From an uncultured Clostridia bacterium (lineage in GTDB: Bacteria; Bacillota; Clostridia; Lachnospirales; Anaerotignaceae), in NCBI GenBank assembly GCA_958420075.1, contig CATZIM010000005.1:1-20861 (forward strand): a DNA stretch of 20,861 nucleotides, written 5' to 3'. Below are positions 1 to 8,610 of this stretch, in pieces. Within the stretch, counting starts at the first letter, position 1; each line of letters opens with the position of its first letter. Made by a program: the position numbers and the translations under genes. The notes below the pieces were generated by a model. It was not told where the DNA came from, ran no database searches, and saw only the letters and a program-made list of their open reading frames with translations.

Positions 1-2958
1 TTCGATGGCAGCAATCAAAGAACGGATACGGATTCTGGCTGCACCCAGGTTGTTTACTTCGTCGATCTTCAGCGCTGTGTAAATCTTGCCTGCCGCTGTC
101 AAAATTGCTTTGACTTCGTCAGTTGTGACAGCGTCCAGACCGCAGCCGAAGGAGTTCAGCTGAACATATTCGATGTTTTCCTGTTTCTTTACGAAAGCTG
201 CTGCTTCGTACAGACGGGAATGGTAAGTCCACTGGTCACGAACAACGGTAGGACGTTCCAGATGACCCATATGTGCCACGCTGTCTTCTGTCAGAACAGC
301 GATGTTGTAGCCTGCAATCAGTTCGGGAATACCGTGGTTGATTTCGGGGTCTACATGGTAAGGACGACCGCCCAGCACAATACCTGTCATGTTGTTGTCT
401 TTCAGGTATTTCACGGTTTCTTCGCCTTTTTTGTGCATGTCATGACGGAAGTTTTCCCATTCTGCCCAGCCGGCTTCTACAGCGGCTTTGATTTCTTTTG
501 CATCGCAGCCCATGGGAACGAATTCGTCTGTCATACGTTTGATAATGGTTTCAATCTTATCCAAAGAGAGGAAAGGATTCATGAACTTGATGTTCTTTTC
601 TTTCAGATCCTCTACGTTGTTTTTGATGTTTTCGTTATAAGATGCCACGATAGGGCAGTTATAGTTGTTGTCAGCTGCGCTGCTGTCCCGTCTTTCGTAA
701 ACGATACCGGGATAGAAGATGAAGTCTACGCCCTGTTCGATGAGGTACATGATATGGCCGTGTACCAGTTTTGCAGGATAGCAAACGGATTCACTGGGGA
801 TGGATTCCATACCCTTTTCAAAGATTGCCTTTGTGGAATAAGGGGACAGTACCACACGATAGCCCAGTTTTGTGAAGAATGTGAACCAGAAAGGATAGTC
901 TTCCCACATATTCAGCACACGAGGGATACCAACGGTGCCTCTGGTTGCCTGTTCTGCTGTAAGAGGTTCATAGTCGAACAGTCTGTGGCGTTTGTATTCA
1001 TACAGGTTAGGTGCAGGATTTTCGTTCTTTTCTTTGCCCAGACCTCTTTCACAACGGTTACCTGTGATGAATCTTCTGCCGCCGCTGAACTGGTTGATGG
1101 TCAGCAGACAGTGGTTGGTGCAGCCCTGGCATCTTGCCATAGTAGACTTGATTTCCAGTGCATTCATTTCTTCACGGCTTACCAGTGTTGTCTGATAGCC
1201 TTCTGTATATTTATCTCTTGCGATCAGACCTGCGCCGAAAGCACCCATGATGCCGGCGATATCAGGACGAACGGCTTCTCTGCCGCTGATCAGTTCAAAG
1301 CTTTTCAGTACAGCGTCGTTATAGAATGTACCGCCCTGTACGACCATGGATTTGCCCATTGCCTTAGGGTCAGCGATTTTGATCACTTTCAGCAGTGCGT
1401 TTTTGATAACGGAATATGCCAGACCTGCGGAAATATCTGCTACGTCTGCCCCTTCTTTCTGCGCCTGTTTTACACGAGAGTTCATGAAAACGGTACATCT
1501 GGAACCCAGGTCGATGGGTGCTTTTGCGAAAAGGGCAATCTTCGCGAAGTCCGCAACGGTGTAGTTCAGAGATTTTGCAAAAGTTTCGATGAAGGAACCG
1601 CAGCCGGAAGAACAAGCTTCGTTCAGCAGTACGCTGTCGATAACGCCGTCCTTGATACGGATACATTTCATATCCTGACCGCCGATATCCAGAATGAAGT
1701 CTACATCGGGTTTGAAGAACTGTGCTGCTTTATAGTGGGCAACGGTTTCGATGTAACCCAGGTCCATCATCAATGCTTCTTTGATCAAACCTTCGCCGTA
1801 ACCAGTTACGCAGGAATTGCGGATAGTTACGCCTTCAGGCATCAAATCATACATTTCATTCAGACTCTGCATAACCACTTTCAGAGGGTTGCCTTCGTTG
1901 CCTGCGTAGAAGGAATACAGCAGGTCGCCCTGTTCGCTGACCAGAGCCACTTTTGTAGTGGTGGAACCAGCGTCGATACCCAGGAAGGCATTGCCTTTAT
2001 ATGTAGAAAGAGGTACGCGTTTTACTTTATCTTTATCGTGGCGTTCTTTGAACACCGCGTAATCATCTTCGTTTTTGAACAGAGGGTCCAGACGGCTTAC
2101 TTCTGCGGACAGTTCTGCGCCTTTTTCCAGACGGCCCAGCAGAGTATCAAAATCCAGATTTGCTTCACCTTTGTTGGAAACGGCTGTGCCGTAAGCAGCG
2201 AAAAGGTGAGAGTTTTCAGGCAGCAGTGCTGTTTCGTCTGTCAGGTGCAGTGTTTCAATGAAACGCTGACGCAGTTCAGACAGGAAATGCAGAGGACCGC
2301 CCAAAAATGCCACATGACCACGGATAGGTTTACCGCATGCCAGACCGGCAATGGTCTGGTTAACAACTGCCTGGAAAATGGAAGCTGCCAGGTCTTCTTT
2401 TCTTGCCCCGTCGTTGATCAGGGGCTGGATGTCTGTTTTTGCGAATACACCACAACGGGAAGCGATGGGATAAATCACTTCATGGCCTTTTGCGTATTCG
2501 TTCAGACCTGTTGCATCTGTATGCAGCAGGCTTGCCATCTGGTCGATGAAGGAACCAGTACCGCCGGCACATACGCCGTTCATACGCTGTTCCACATTAC
2601 CGCCGGAGAAATAAATGATCTTCGCATCTTCGCCGCCCAGTTCGATGGCAACATCTGTCTGGGGAATCACGGTTTCGATGGCATTTGCTGTAGCAACCAC
2701 TTCCTGAATGAAGTCTACGCCAACGGCTTTTGCCAGAGCAACGCCGCCGGAGCCAGTGATCATGGTTGCAAATTCACAATAACCCAATTCTTCCTTGGCT
2801 TCTGCCAGGATTTCTTTTACGGTTTTCTTAATTTCGGAAAAATGTCTGCGATAGCGACTAAAAACAATTTCATTTGCAGAATCTGTCAGCACGACTTTGA
2901 CTGTTGTAGAACCGATGTCGATCCCCATTTTGTATGTCTGTTCATTATGATACTGCAC
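1..2958 (-). CDS. Acyl-CoA dehydratase activase-like protein, two ATPase domains plus DUF2229 (3' end outside window)
   Basis: Members of this family resemble the ATP-driven [4Fe-4S] activators (HgdC/BadF/BcrA type) that pass an electron to 2-hydroxyacyl-CoA dehydratases. The first 986 residues are visible; family members are usually about 1400. Domain 1 starts with [10 protein letters not shown] (residues 12-21) and has Cys130 in [10 protein letters not shown] and Cys169 in ASRCGVF. A second ATPase domain starts with [10 protein letters not shown] near residue 327 and has Cys449 and Cys488 in matching motifs. A CxxCxxxC cluster ([11 protein letters not shown]) follows near 605-612, then a DUF2229-like part from about 670 ([13 protein letters not shown]). 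I chose the GTG at 2958 because it follows a GGGGGTGTG ribosome site and gives the usual short tail before MGID; ATG at 2928 is the alternative and has no good site. It overlaps the TetR gene by 14 nt, so the two are probably coupled. The true substrate or partner enzyme is unknown. Confidence 0.9.
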   Translation of the reverse strand, partial: MQYHNEQTYKMGIDIGSTTVKVVLTDSANEIVFSRYRRHFSEIKKTVKEILAEAKEELGYCEFATMITGSGGVALAKAVGVDFIQEVVATANAIETVIPQTDVAIELGGEDAKIIYFSGGNVEQRMNGVCAGGTGSFIDQMASLLHTDATGLNEYAKGHEVIYPIASRCGVFAKTDIQPLINDGARKEDLAASIFQAVVNQTIAGLACGKPIRGHVAFLGGPLHFLSELRQRFIETLHLTDETALLPENSHLFAAYGTAVSNKGEANLDFDTLLGRLEKGAELSAEVSRLDPLFKNEDDYAVFKERHDKDKVKRVPLSTYKGNAFLGIDAGSTTTKVALVSEQGDLLYSFYAGNEGNPLKVVMQSLNEMYDLMPEGVTIRNSCVTGYGEGLIKEALMMDLGYIETVAHYKAAQFFKPDVDFILDIGGQDMKCIRIKDGVIDSVLLNEACSSGCGSFIETFAKSLNYTVADFAKIALFAKAPIDLGSRCTVFMNSRVKQAQKEGADVADISAGLAYSVIKNALLKVIKIADPKAMGKSMVVQGGTFYNDAVLKSFELISGREAVRPDIAGIMGAFGAGLIARDKYTEGYQTTLVSREEMNALEIKSTMARCQGCTNHCLLTINQFSGGRRFITGNRCERGLGKEKNENPAPNLYEYKRHRLFDYEPLTAEQATRGTVGIPRVLNMWEDYPFWFTFFTKLGYRVVLSPYSTKAIFEKGMESIPSESVCYPAKLVHGHIMYLIEQGVDFIFYPGIVYERRDSSAADNNYNCPIVASYNENIKNNVEDLKEKNIKFMNPFLSLDKIETIIKRMTDEFVPMGCDAKEIKAAVEAGWAEWENFRHDMHKKGEETVKYLKDNNMTGIVLGGRPYHVDPEINHGIPELIAGYNIAVLTEDSVAHMGHLERPTVVRDQWTYHSRLYEAAAFVKKQENIEYVQLNSFGCGLDAVTTDEVKAILTAAGKIYTALKIDEVNNLGAARIRIRSLIAAIE

Positions 2959-3607
2959 TGTTCACACCCCCATGCAAATACTTCAGATAAATGTCCTGTG
3001 CGGCAATGTCCCGCCAGAGCTGTTCTTCCATATATCTGTACTTCTCTTCGTCGTCAATGGTTTCATCCAGCACCTTCAGTGCCAGGATGCCGTCCTGCAT
3101 AGCCAAGGTCATCATCACACAGCTTTCAATGTCCACATCTGCGGCGATTTCCTTACGTTCCTTCCCCCGCTCCAATATGCGGCGCAGGACTCTTTTTCTT
3201 TCTTCGGTATTCTGTGCAAAATAACTTTGCACTTCCTCGTATTTTTTCATGCCTTCATAAAGCAGGAAGTAAAAATCCCGAAAGGCAATATCCATACCAA
3301 TGTTTTCCTGGAATTTGCGGAAGCGCTGAGGCGCAAAAAAGGCGTCCCACAACAGGGTCTTTGTGGAAACGTCCGGGCGTTTGTTTTCCCATGCCTGCCG
3401 CATTTCTTCCAAGGGCTGTAAATAATAGGGGCGCAGGTACGTTTCGATGACCTTACCCACCAGATCTTCACGGCTTTTAAAGCAATAATAAAAGCCGCCT
3501 TTGGTGGCACCTGCTTCCCGAATGATTTCGTTGGTGGAGATATCGGAAAACCCTTTGCCCAGGAACAGCCGAAATGCTGTCTGCAAAATATTCAGTTCCG
3601 TTTTCAT
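2945..3607 (-). CDS. TetR/AcrR family transcriptional regulator
   Basis: A 220-residue one-component repressor of usual TetR length. The N-terminal helix-turn-helix spans about residues 7-50, with the family pattern [21 protein letters not shown] followed by KSREDL; the remaining helical part would bind an unknown ligand and dimerise. The ATG at 3607 is preceded by AAAGGAGGG at good spacing. The gene sits directly upstream of, and overlaps, the activase-like gene, and a strong inverted repeat typical of TetR operators lies between its promoter and its start. The simplest reading is an autoregulated repressor controlling itself and the activase in one transcript. The inducer might be an acyl-CoA or a hydroxyacid, but nothing in the sequence shows this. 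Confidence 0.93.
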   Translation of the reverse strand: MKTELNILQTAFRLFLGKGFSDISTNEIIREAGATKGGFYYCFKSREDLVGKVIETYLRPYYLQPLEEMRQAWENKRPDVSTKTLLWDAFFAPQRFRKFQENIGMDIAFRDFYFLLYEGMKKYEEVQSYFAQNTEERKRVLRRILERGKERKEIAADVDIESCVMMTLAMQDGILALKVLDETIDDEEKYRYMEEQLWRDIAAQDIYLKYLHGGVNSAVS

Positions 3608-3620
3608 GCGATCCCTCCTT

Positions 3621-3648
3621 TATGTATACATACAGACCGGTCGGTCTG
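3621..3648. promoter_or_regulatory. TetR-type operator and adjoining palindrome
   Basis: Positions 3633-3648 read CAGACCG-GT-CGGTCTG, a perfect 7-bp inverted repeat with a 2-bp spacer, the common form of operators for TetR-family repressors. Immediately beside it, 3621-3632 is TATGTATACATA, a perfect 12-bp palindrome. Both lie between the predicted transcription start and the tetR ribosome site, so a bound repressor would block the polymerase. The assignment to the adjacent TetR gene is inference. Confidence 0.8.
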
Positions 3649-3659
3649 ATTTCTGTAAC

Positions 3660-3689
3660 ATTATATGCCCTTAGGCCGTTAAAATGCAA
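3660..3689 (-). promoter_or_regulatory. Predicted sigma-A promoter of tetR-activase
   Basis: On the minus strand, a -35 TTGCAT (3684-3689) and a perfect -10 TATAAT (3660-3665) are separated by 18 bp. Transcription would begin near 3653, just before the operator. Confidence 0.65.
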
Positions 3690-3831
3690 TTAAGAAACCG
3701 CTAAGATGTCGTTAAGAATCGCGGTATATCAACATTTTCTCCAATTTTTCCGTGTCGATTCCGACATGGATGCGCATTTTTCCCAAAGAAAAAACAAAGG
3801 TCTTTCGACAAAACCCACCTTTTTTGTATAC

Positions 3832-3866
3832 AAAAAAACAGATTCCTCTTTTTACAGAGAAATCTG
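3832..3866 (-). terminator. Rho-independent terminator after the TraX-family gene
   Basis: An 11-bp stem (3856-3866 with 3839-3849, one G-T pair) has a 6-nt loop and is followed on the minus strand by seven Ts (3832-3838). It starts 5 nt after the stop codon. The rest of the 3649-3870 gap holds the tetR promoter and no credible gene. Confidence 0.85.
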
Positions 3867-3870
3867 CTTT

Positions 3871-4626
3871 TTACATCACCAAACAATACGCTCCCGCCAG
3901 ACACAGCAGATGGACGGGATAGAACAGATAAAAGGCATATTTGCCGCCCGCATGTCCCACTTCTCCATGATACTGCCGCAGCAGCGCCCAGGTGCCCAAA
4001 GACACTGCCAGATACATAACGGACTCAAAAACAGCCGCGAATGTAATCCCCCAGGACAACAGCGCCAGAGGAATCCAAAGGCCGTAATAAAAGAGTATCA
4101 TCCAGAACATAGCGCGCCACCGCTGAGGCGAATGCCATGTATACCAGAGCACAAAAACAAACACTACGCCAAAACCGCCGTAATCCGTCCCCATAACTTC
4201 CGCCAGCAGGGCAATGAGAAATACGGCAATTTTTCCCATTTCCCTCCTGTCCTTCTGCACAGAATAGGCATAGGCTACGCAGGACAAGACCCCTAAAAAC
4301 AGTGTCATCATCACATTGGTAAGCCCAAAGGACAGGGATATTTTCCCCGTCAAAATCAGGCTTTTCACCATCTGAAAGGGGATTTCCGCTAATAATGCAA
4401 AGCCAAACAGCCGCTTCAGATAGGCTTTCACGTTATGGGTGTGCCATACGCCTTCTGCCAGCTGGAAGGCGAAAATCAGAAACGCCATCCGCCCCAAAGA
4501 CAGGACAGCCGTATACAAAGTCTGCCCCATGGCAGGCTCCAGCACATCCTCAAAAATCTTCATGGCATGGTCCAGGAACATGGAACAGATGGCAAGTATC
4601 TTCAATTGAAACCTCGTCAATGTCAT
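3871..4626 (-). CDS. TraX family membrane protein
   Basis: A 251-residue, very hydrophobic protein with several membrane helices. The N-terminal segment (LTRFQLKILAICSMFLDHAMKI, with the LxxIAxxSMxxDH-type start) and the GRMAFLIFAFQLAEG segment near residues 46-60 match the TraX family, multi-pass membrane proteins named after the F-plasmid pilin N-acetyltransferase. Chromosomal copies in Clostridia are common and mostly of unknown role; acyl transfer to a surface or membrane substrate is the family-based guess. There are no conjugation genes nearby, so a role in plasmid transfer is not supported. The ATG at 4626 has GGGAAGGAAA upstream. It is flanked by hairpins on both sides and is probably a single-gene unit. 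No clear promoter is seen; a weak TTGTAA-16 bp-TATCCT candidate overlaps the upstream hairpin. Confidence 0.82.
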   Translation of the reverse strand: MTLTRFQLKILAICSMFLDHAMKIFEDVLEPAMGQTLYTAVLSLGRMAFLIFAFQLAEGVWHTHNVKAYLKRLFGFALLAEIPFQMVKSLILTGKISLSFGLTNVMMTLFLGVLSCVAYAYSVQKDRREMGKIAVFLIALLAEVMGTDYGGFGVVFVFVLWYTWHSPQRWRAMFWMILFYYGLWIPLALLSWGITFAAVFESVMYLAVSLGTWALLRQYHGEVGHAGGKYAFYLFYPVHLLCLAGAYCLVM

Positions 4627-4643
4627 ATGGATTTCCTTCCCGT

Positions 4644-4691
4644 AAAAACAGGATAGCTGAAATCCTTTCTTTTACAAAGATTCCAGCTATC
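4644..4691 (-). terminator. Terminator of the tmk-rsmI operon, next to the traX start
   Basis: Arms 4679-4691 and 4652-4664 form a 13-bp stem (GATAGCTGGAATC with GATTTCAGCTATC, one G-T pair), followed on the minus strand by TTTTT (4644-4648). A smaller GCGGC/GCCGC hairpin lies just upstream (4708-4729). The T-run ends only a few bases before the traX ribosome site, so the structure could also act as an attenuator for traX. Confidence 0.75.
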
Positions 4692-4736
4692 ATCGTTTTC
4701 TCCCAAAGCGGCATAAAACCAAACGCCGCCCTTTTC

Positions 4737-5108
4737 TCATATTTTTGTCATTTCCTGAATTTTATCCAGCTGATGGGCAATGATCTGGTTTTTGGTACGG
4801 ATGCAGATCATCTGGATCTTGTTCATACCGATCAATTCCCCTTCAATGATGGTTTTCTGTGTGGTAGTGATGCGGATACGCATACCACGCTGGAACTCTG
4901 CCCCACGGAACAGAATGGTTTCAATGGGGAACAGTTCATGGCACCGTTCCATGGCCCGCGCCATATCCGCCTCGCCAAAGGTCTTTTTCACCACTTTCAC
5001 ACTTCTGCGGACGCTTCTGATGAATTCAATGATTGCCCAGATCACAAAGGCAATGACTGCCGCCAGAATGATCTGAGAGCCGCTCAATGATTGAAATCGT
5101 TCCAACAT
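4737..5108 (-). CDS. Small single-helix membrane-anchored protein, unknown function
   Basis: I do not recognise this 123-residue protein. Residues about 11-31 (SQIILAAVIAFVIWAIIEFI) form one membrane helix, followed by a strongly basic stretch (RSVRRSVKVVKK), which by the positive-inside rule puts the remaining 85 or so residues in the cytoplasm. The soluble part looks like an alpha/beta domain ending in a strand-rich section (GMRIRITTTQKTIIEGELIGMNKIQMICIRTK) that could be a small beta-barrel. The ATG at 5108 follows AAAGGAGGGTGATGGG. It starts 21 nt after the rsmI stop and is followed by the operon terminator, so it is the last gene of the tmk operon. Its position suggests a housekeeping role, but none can be assigned. 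Confidence 0.8.
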   Translation of the reverse strand: MLERFQSLSGSQIILAAVIAFVIWAIIEFIRSVRRSVKVVKKTFGEADMARAMERCHELFPIETILFRGAEFQRGMRIRITTTQKTIIEGELIGMNKIQMICIRTKNQIIAHQLDKIQEMTKI

Positions 5109-5129
5109 ATCCCATCACCCTCCTTTATT

Positions 5130-5981
5130 TCAGTCTTTATGCAGATAGCTGTAAATTTCTCGTTTGGATACGCCGCGATCCTTTGCCACCTGCTTCATGG
5201 CGTCTTTTTCACTGTAGTTTTGACGGAGATAATGCTCCATATGTTCCTCAATGGAAACGCTTTCCCAGCTTTCCTGTGCCGCCTGCCGCTGCTGCTCCAA
5301 GGTATAGCCGGCAAATACCAGCACAAATTCCCCTTTGGGCGGCTGAGCCGTAAAGTGGGCTTTGATTTCCGCCACAGTACCACGGCGCACTTCCTCGAAT
5401 TTCTTTGTCAGCTCTCGAATGGCTGCCATTTCTCTATCGGAACCGAAAATCTTTTCCAGTTCCTCCAAAGTATCCAGCAAACGATGAGGTGCTTCATAAA
5501 AAATCATGGTGCGGTGTTCCTTTTCCAGTGTGGAAAGAACCGCCCGCCGTTCTTTTTTCTCCATAGGCAAAAAGCCCTCAAACACAAACCGTCTGGTATC
5601 CAGACCAGAAAGCACCAGTGCCACTACCGCCGCAGACGCACCGGGTGCAACAGTCACAGGCACCCCTGCTTCATAGCACAGCTTTACCAAATCTGCACCA
5701 GGGTCAGAAATCCCCGGCATGCCGGCGTCTGTCACCAGTGCGATATTTTCTCCCGCCAAAAGCCGTTCCACCAGTTTGGGGCCTTTTTCCGCCTTATTAT
5801 GCTCGTGGTAGCTGGTCATGGGGGTTTTGATTTCAAAATGATTTAACAGTTTCAGCGTATTGCGGGTATCTTCCGCCGCAATGATGTCTGCCGTTTCCAG
5901 CAGCTTCAGCACCCGCAGCGTCATATCATCCAGATTGCCGATGGGGGTGGCGCATAAATAAAGTGTTCCTGCCATACTCAC
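5130..5981 (-). CDS. rsmI: 16S rRNA (cytidine1402-2'-O)-methyltransferase RsmI
   Basis: RsmI transfers a methyl group from S-adenosylmethionine to the ribose of C1402 in the decoding centre of 16S rRNA. The 283-residue protein has the tetrapyrrole-methylase fold signatures: YLCATPIGNLDD near residues 8-19, EDTRNTLKLLNHF, ALVTDAGMPGISDPG and VTVAPGASAAV. The C-terminal end (EKDAMKQVAKDRGVSKREIY) is the small helix-turn-helix-like tail seen in this family. The GTG at 5981 overlaps the trmN6 stop in a GTGA arrangement, which implies translational coupling; the ATG at 5975 is an equally possible start two residues later. It is next to trmN6, as yabC is near yabB in Bacillus. Confidence 0.95.
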   Translation of the reverse strand: MSMAGTLYLCATPIGNLDDMTLRVLKLLETADIIAAEDTRNTLKLLNHFEIKTPMTSYHEHNKAEKGPKLVERLLAGENIALVTDAGMPGISDPGADLVKLCYEAGVPVTVAPGASAAVVALVLSGLDTRRFVFEGFLPMEKKERRAVLSTLEKEHRTMIFYEAPHRLLDTLEELEKIFGSDREMAAIRELTKKFEEVRRGTVAEIKAHFTAQPPKGEFVLVFAGYTLEQQRQAAQESWESVSIEEHMEHYLRQNYSEKDAMKQVAKDRGVSKREIYSYLHKD

Positions 5982-6733
5982 GCCTGCCCTTCTCCGTAAT
6001 AAATGTCATAAATTTCGTCGGTATATTCTCCCGGCGCTTTGTAGATCACCAATGGCGGCTCCACTTTGATCATGGGCTTGCCGCCTCTGCCTGCTTCCAC
6101 CAGCACCATAGACGGTGCCTTATCCACAAAGGAATGAACGAACCGCAGCCGTTTTGGCTCCAGTCCATACTGCCGCAGGGTACAAATGATATCCGTCAGC
6201 CGATGGGGACGATGAACCATATAGAACCGTCCGCCGGGACGCAGTACCTTTGCGGCGCCTTTCACCACATCCTCCAATGTGCAGAGGACTTCGTGGCGGG
6301 CAATGGCTTTGGGGCCGGAAGGATTTTGCAGACCGCCGCCCTCATTCATATAAGGGGGATTGGAAGTGACCACATCGAATACCGCCCCGCCGAAAATGGC
6401 AACCGTTTCCTTGATGTCCCCTTCCACAATCTCCACTTTTTCCTCCAGTTCATTGAGTGCCACACTGCGTCTTGCCATTTCCACGCTTTCCGGCTGTATC
6501 TCCAGCCCCGTGAAATGGCTGCCCAATGTTCTGCCTTCCAGCAGAATGGGCAAAATGCCGGTACCTGTACCCAGGTCCAGCACCTTTTCTCCTTTTTTCA
6601 CCCGCGCAAAGCCGCTGAGGATGACGGCATCCACGCCGAAACAGAACCGTTTGGGGTCCTGGATGATGACATAGCCCTTTCGGTGCAGGTCATCCACCCT
6701 CTCGCCCTCTTTGATTAACACATCAGTCCTCAT
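5978..6733 (-). CDS. trmN6: tRNA1(Val) (adenine37-N6)-methyltransferase family protein
   Basis: A 251-residue class I SAM-dependent methyltransferase of the TrmN6/YabB family, expected to N6-methylate an adenine in tRNA. The SAM-binding motif VLDLGTGTGILPILL is near residues 50-64, the acidic motif FTGLEIQPES follows, and the catalytic NPPY (VVTSNPPYMNEGGG) is near residues 123-136. The start of the protein (VDDLHRKGYVIIQDP, then FCFGVDAVIL) is typical of the family. The ATG at 6733 lies 11 nt inside the ricT reading frame, with AAGGAAT just upstream. The Bacillus homologue yabB occupies the same neighbourhood. The exact tRNA target in Clostridia is inferred from family, not shown. Confidence 0.92.
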   Translation of the reverse strand: MRTDVLIKEGERVDDLHRKGYVIIQDPKRFCFGVDAVILSGFARVKKGEKVLDLGTGTGILPILLEGRTLGSHFTGLEIQPESVEMARRSVALNELEEKVEIVEGDIKETVAIFGGAVFDVVTSNPPYMNEGGGLQNPSGPKAIARHEVLCTLEDVVKGAAKVLRPGGRFYMVHRPHRLTDIICTLRQYGLEPKRLRFVHSFVDKAPSMVLVEAGRGGKPMIKVEPPLVIYKAPGEYTDEIYDIYYGEGQA

Positions 6734-7595
6734 ATTCCTTCAGTTCCTCCGCCACAGGCTGCTGTTTCCGTTTTTTCTTGGACTTGATGACTTTGATCTC
6801 ATCCACGTTGTAGAAAGCAATGGTAGGGGGATCGTTTTCCGTTTTCCGCACTGCCGCTTTCACCTGCTGCATCAATACGTTTGTGGAAAGGATTTCTCCG
6901 GTACCGTCAGGGGTGGAGATGATATCCCCCACAAAAGGCAGCTTCTTATTCAGTTCTTCGTATACATCTTCTTCATACTTCAGGCAGCACATGAGTCTGC
7001 CGCAGATACCGCTGATCTTGGTGGGATTCAGTGCCAGATTCTGGTCTTTTGCCATTTTGATGGACACCGGCTGGAAATCACCCAGGAATGTAGCGCAGCA
7101 CAAAGCTCTGCCGCAAATGCCGATGCCGCTGAGCATTTTCGCTTCATCACGGACACCGATCTGCCGCAGTTCGATACGCATACGGAACACTGCCGCCAGT
7201 TCTTTTACCAGTTCACGGAAGTCTACACGACCGTCAGAGGTAAAGTAAAAGATCAGTTTATTCTTATCGAATGTCATTTCCACATCCACCAGTTTCATGT
7301 CCAGTTCCAGACGGGCAATCTTTTGTAAGCAGATGCGGAAGGCTTCTTCTTCCTTCTTGGCATTGGCTTCCACCACTTTGGCGTCCTCCGCTGTGGCGGG
7401 ACGCAGTACCTTTTTCAGAGGAGGTACGATGGTTTCTTCGGGCACAAAGGTATTTTCCTTGATGACTGCGCCATACTCAATACCTCTTGCTGTTTCCACA
7501 ATGGCAAAACCGCCTTTTTCCAGTTTCTGGCCATCGGGATCGAAATAATACATTTTACCGGCTTTTTTGAACCGGATTCCTACAACTTCTATCAT
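6723..7595 (-). CDS. ricT: RicT (YaaT/PSP1 family) regulatory iron-sulfur complex subunit
   Basis: RicT (YaaT) works with RicA and RicF in Bacillus as a complex that carries iron-sulfur clusters, directs RNase Y to process selected mRNAs, and affects sporulation and competence. The 290-residue protein is of family length and contains the PSP1 domain. The conserved cysteines are visible: Cys161, Cys166 and Cys167 in GICGRALCCATF, and Cys198, Cys203 and Cys204 in GICGRLMCCLKYE. The ATG at 7595 overlaps the holB stop (ATGA). The order holB-ricT-trmN6 is the Bacillota arrangement; the DnaA regulator gene yabA, which follows ricT in Bacillus, is absent here. RicA and RicF are not in the window. 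Confidence 0.95.
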   Translation of the reverse strand: MIEVVGIRFKKAGKMYYFDPDGQKLEKGGFAIVETARGIEYGAVIKENTFVPEETIVPPLKKVLRPATAEDAKVVEANAKKEEEAFRICLQKIARLELDMKLVDVEMTFDKNKLIFYFTSDGRVDFRELVKELAAVFRMRIELRQIGVRDEAKMLSGIGICGRALCCATFLGDFQPVSIKMAKDQNLALNPTKISGICGRLMCCLKYEEDVYEELNKKLPFVGDIISTPDGTGEILSTNVLMQQVKAAVRKTENDPPTIAFYNVDEIKVIKSKKKRKQQPVAEELKEYED

Positions 7596-8581
7596 ACAGT
7601 CTGATTCTCCTTTAATTGTAACAGCATCACTTCCATGGTGAGCCGAAAATTCGCGTTGCGCGCCAGCTGCACACGGGCACGCTGTATGAGAGCGGCTTTT
7701 CGTGCCAGTTCCCCTTCGGATTCCACGGCACTTTTGAAAATCTCCGCCTTTTTGTCTTTTTGAATGAGGTCTTTTTCACTGCGCAGCCGTTTGGCATAGA
7801 GCAGATCCCGATACCAAAGCTGCATCATGTCCAGAAAACGCAGATCGTCTTTATATTTTTCCAAATCCTTTGCCCACAGAAAGACCTCTCCTTTTTTCGC
7901 CTGGGGCAAAGCCATGAGTTTTTCCAAAATTTCCTGCCGCATCTGCTGAAAACTTTCGTCCTCCAGCAAATCCAGCGCCTGTCCGATGCTCCCCTGGGCA
8001 TAAGCGGCATAGACCGCACTGTCTGCCGGGGAAAGTCCTTTTTTCTTTTCCAGATAATCTGCCACCATAGTATCCGGCAAAGGTCGGATATGGAGCGTCA
8101 CCGTACGGGACAATATGGTGGGCAAAAACGCCGTCTGATTTTCCGCCAGAAGCAGAAAAACGGCATAAGCAGGCGGTTCCTCCAATGTTTTCAAAAGGGC
8201 ATTCTGGGCCTGTACGGTCATGGTATCCGCCTGTTCCACAATATAAATCTTATAGCGGTAGCGATACTGTTTCAGACTCACGTCCTCCAATATCTGTTCC
8301 CGCACATCGTCCACGCCCAATGTCTTTTTGGTGGGGCGGACATACACAATATCCGGGTGGTTTCCCGAATCGAATGCCGAGCAGCTTTTGCAATGACCAC
8401 AAGGCTCTGTGCCGCCGGCTTCACACTGCAATGTTTTGGCAAAGGTATCCGCAATGAGCCGTTTGCCGCTGCCTGCGCTGCCCGTCAGCAGATAGGCGTG
8501 GGAAACGCGTCCCCCCGCCACTGCCTGCTGCAAATGGCGCAGCAAAAGGGCATTGCCGTAAATATCCGAAAAACTGTGCAA
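7592..8581 (-). CDS. holB: DNA polymerase III subunit delta'
   Basis: The delta' subunit is part of the clamp loader that puts the beta sliding clamp on DNA. The 329-residue AAA+ protein has a Walker A-like GSAGSGKR (residues 34-41), a zinc site of Cys53, Cys61, Cys64 and Cys67, a YIVEQADTMTVQAQNALLKTLEEPP segment (Walker B/sensor region), and the sensor-1 loop FLPTILSRT, in which the usual SRC reads SRT. The start is TTG at 8581: an in-frame TGA lies three codons upstream, and AAGGAG sits 9 nt before the TTG, so no other start is close. It lies between darA and ricT, the standard Bacillota position, although yaaR, found there in Bacillus, is missing. Confidence 0.95.
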   Translation of the reverse strand: MHSFSDIYGNALLLRHLQQAVAGGRVSHAYLLTGSAGSGKRLIADTFAKTLQCEAGGTEPCGHCKSCSAFDSGNHPDIVYVRPTKKTLGVDDVREQILEDVSLKQYRYRYKIYIVEQADTMTVQAQNALLKTLEEPPAYAVFLLLAENQTAFLPTILSRTVTLHIRPLPDTMVADYLEKKKGLSPADSAVYAAYAQGSIGQALDLLEDESFQQMRQEILEKLMALPQAKKGEVFLWAKDLEKYKDDLRFLDMMQLWYRDLLYAKRLRSEKDLIQKDKKAEIFKSAVESEGELARKAALIQRARVQLARNANFRLTMEVMLLQLKENQTV

Positions 8582-8610
8582 CGCCCTTCACTCCTTTCCT
8601 TTTTGTGCCA

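Noticed and set aside
220..3102. A 960-codon open frame on the plus strand.
   Set aside because: It is the antisense shadow of the activase-like gene: the minus strand gives clear family motifs, while this frame gives a Cys- and Phe-rich protein with no domain.
3706..4296. A 196-codon plus-strand frame across the traX terminator.
   Set aside because: It runs through the terminator and is antisense to the TraX-family gene; there is no domain or ribosome site.
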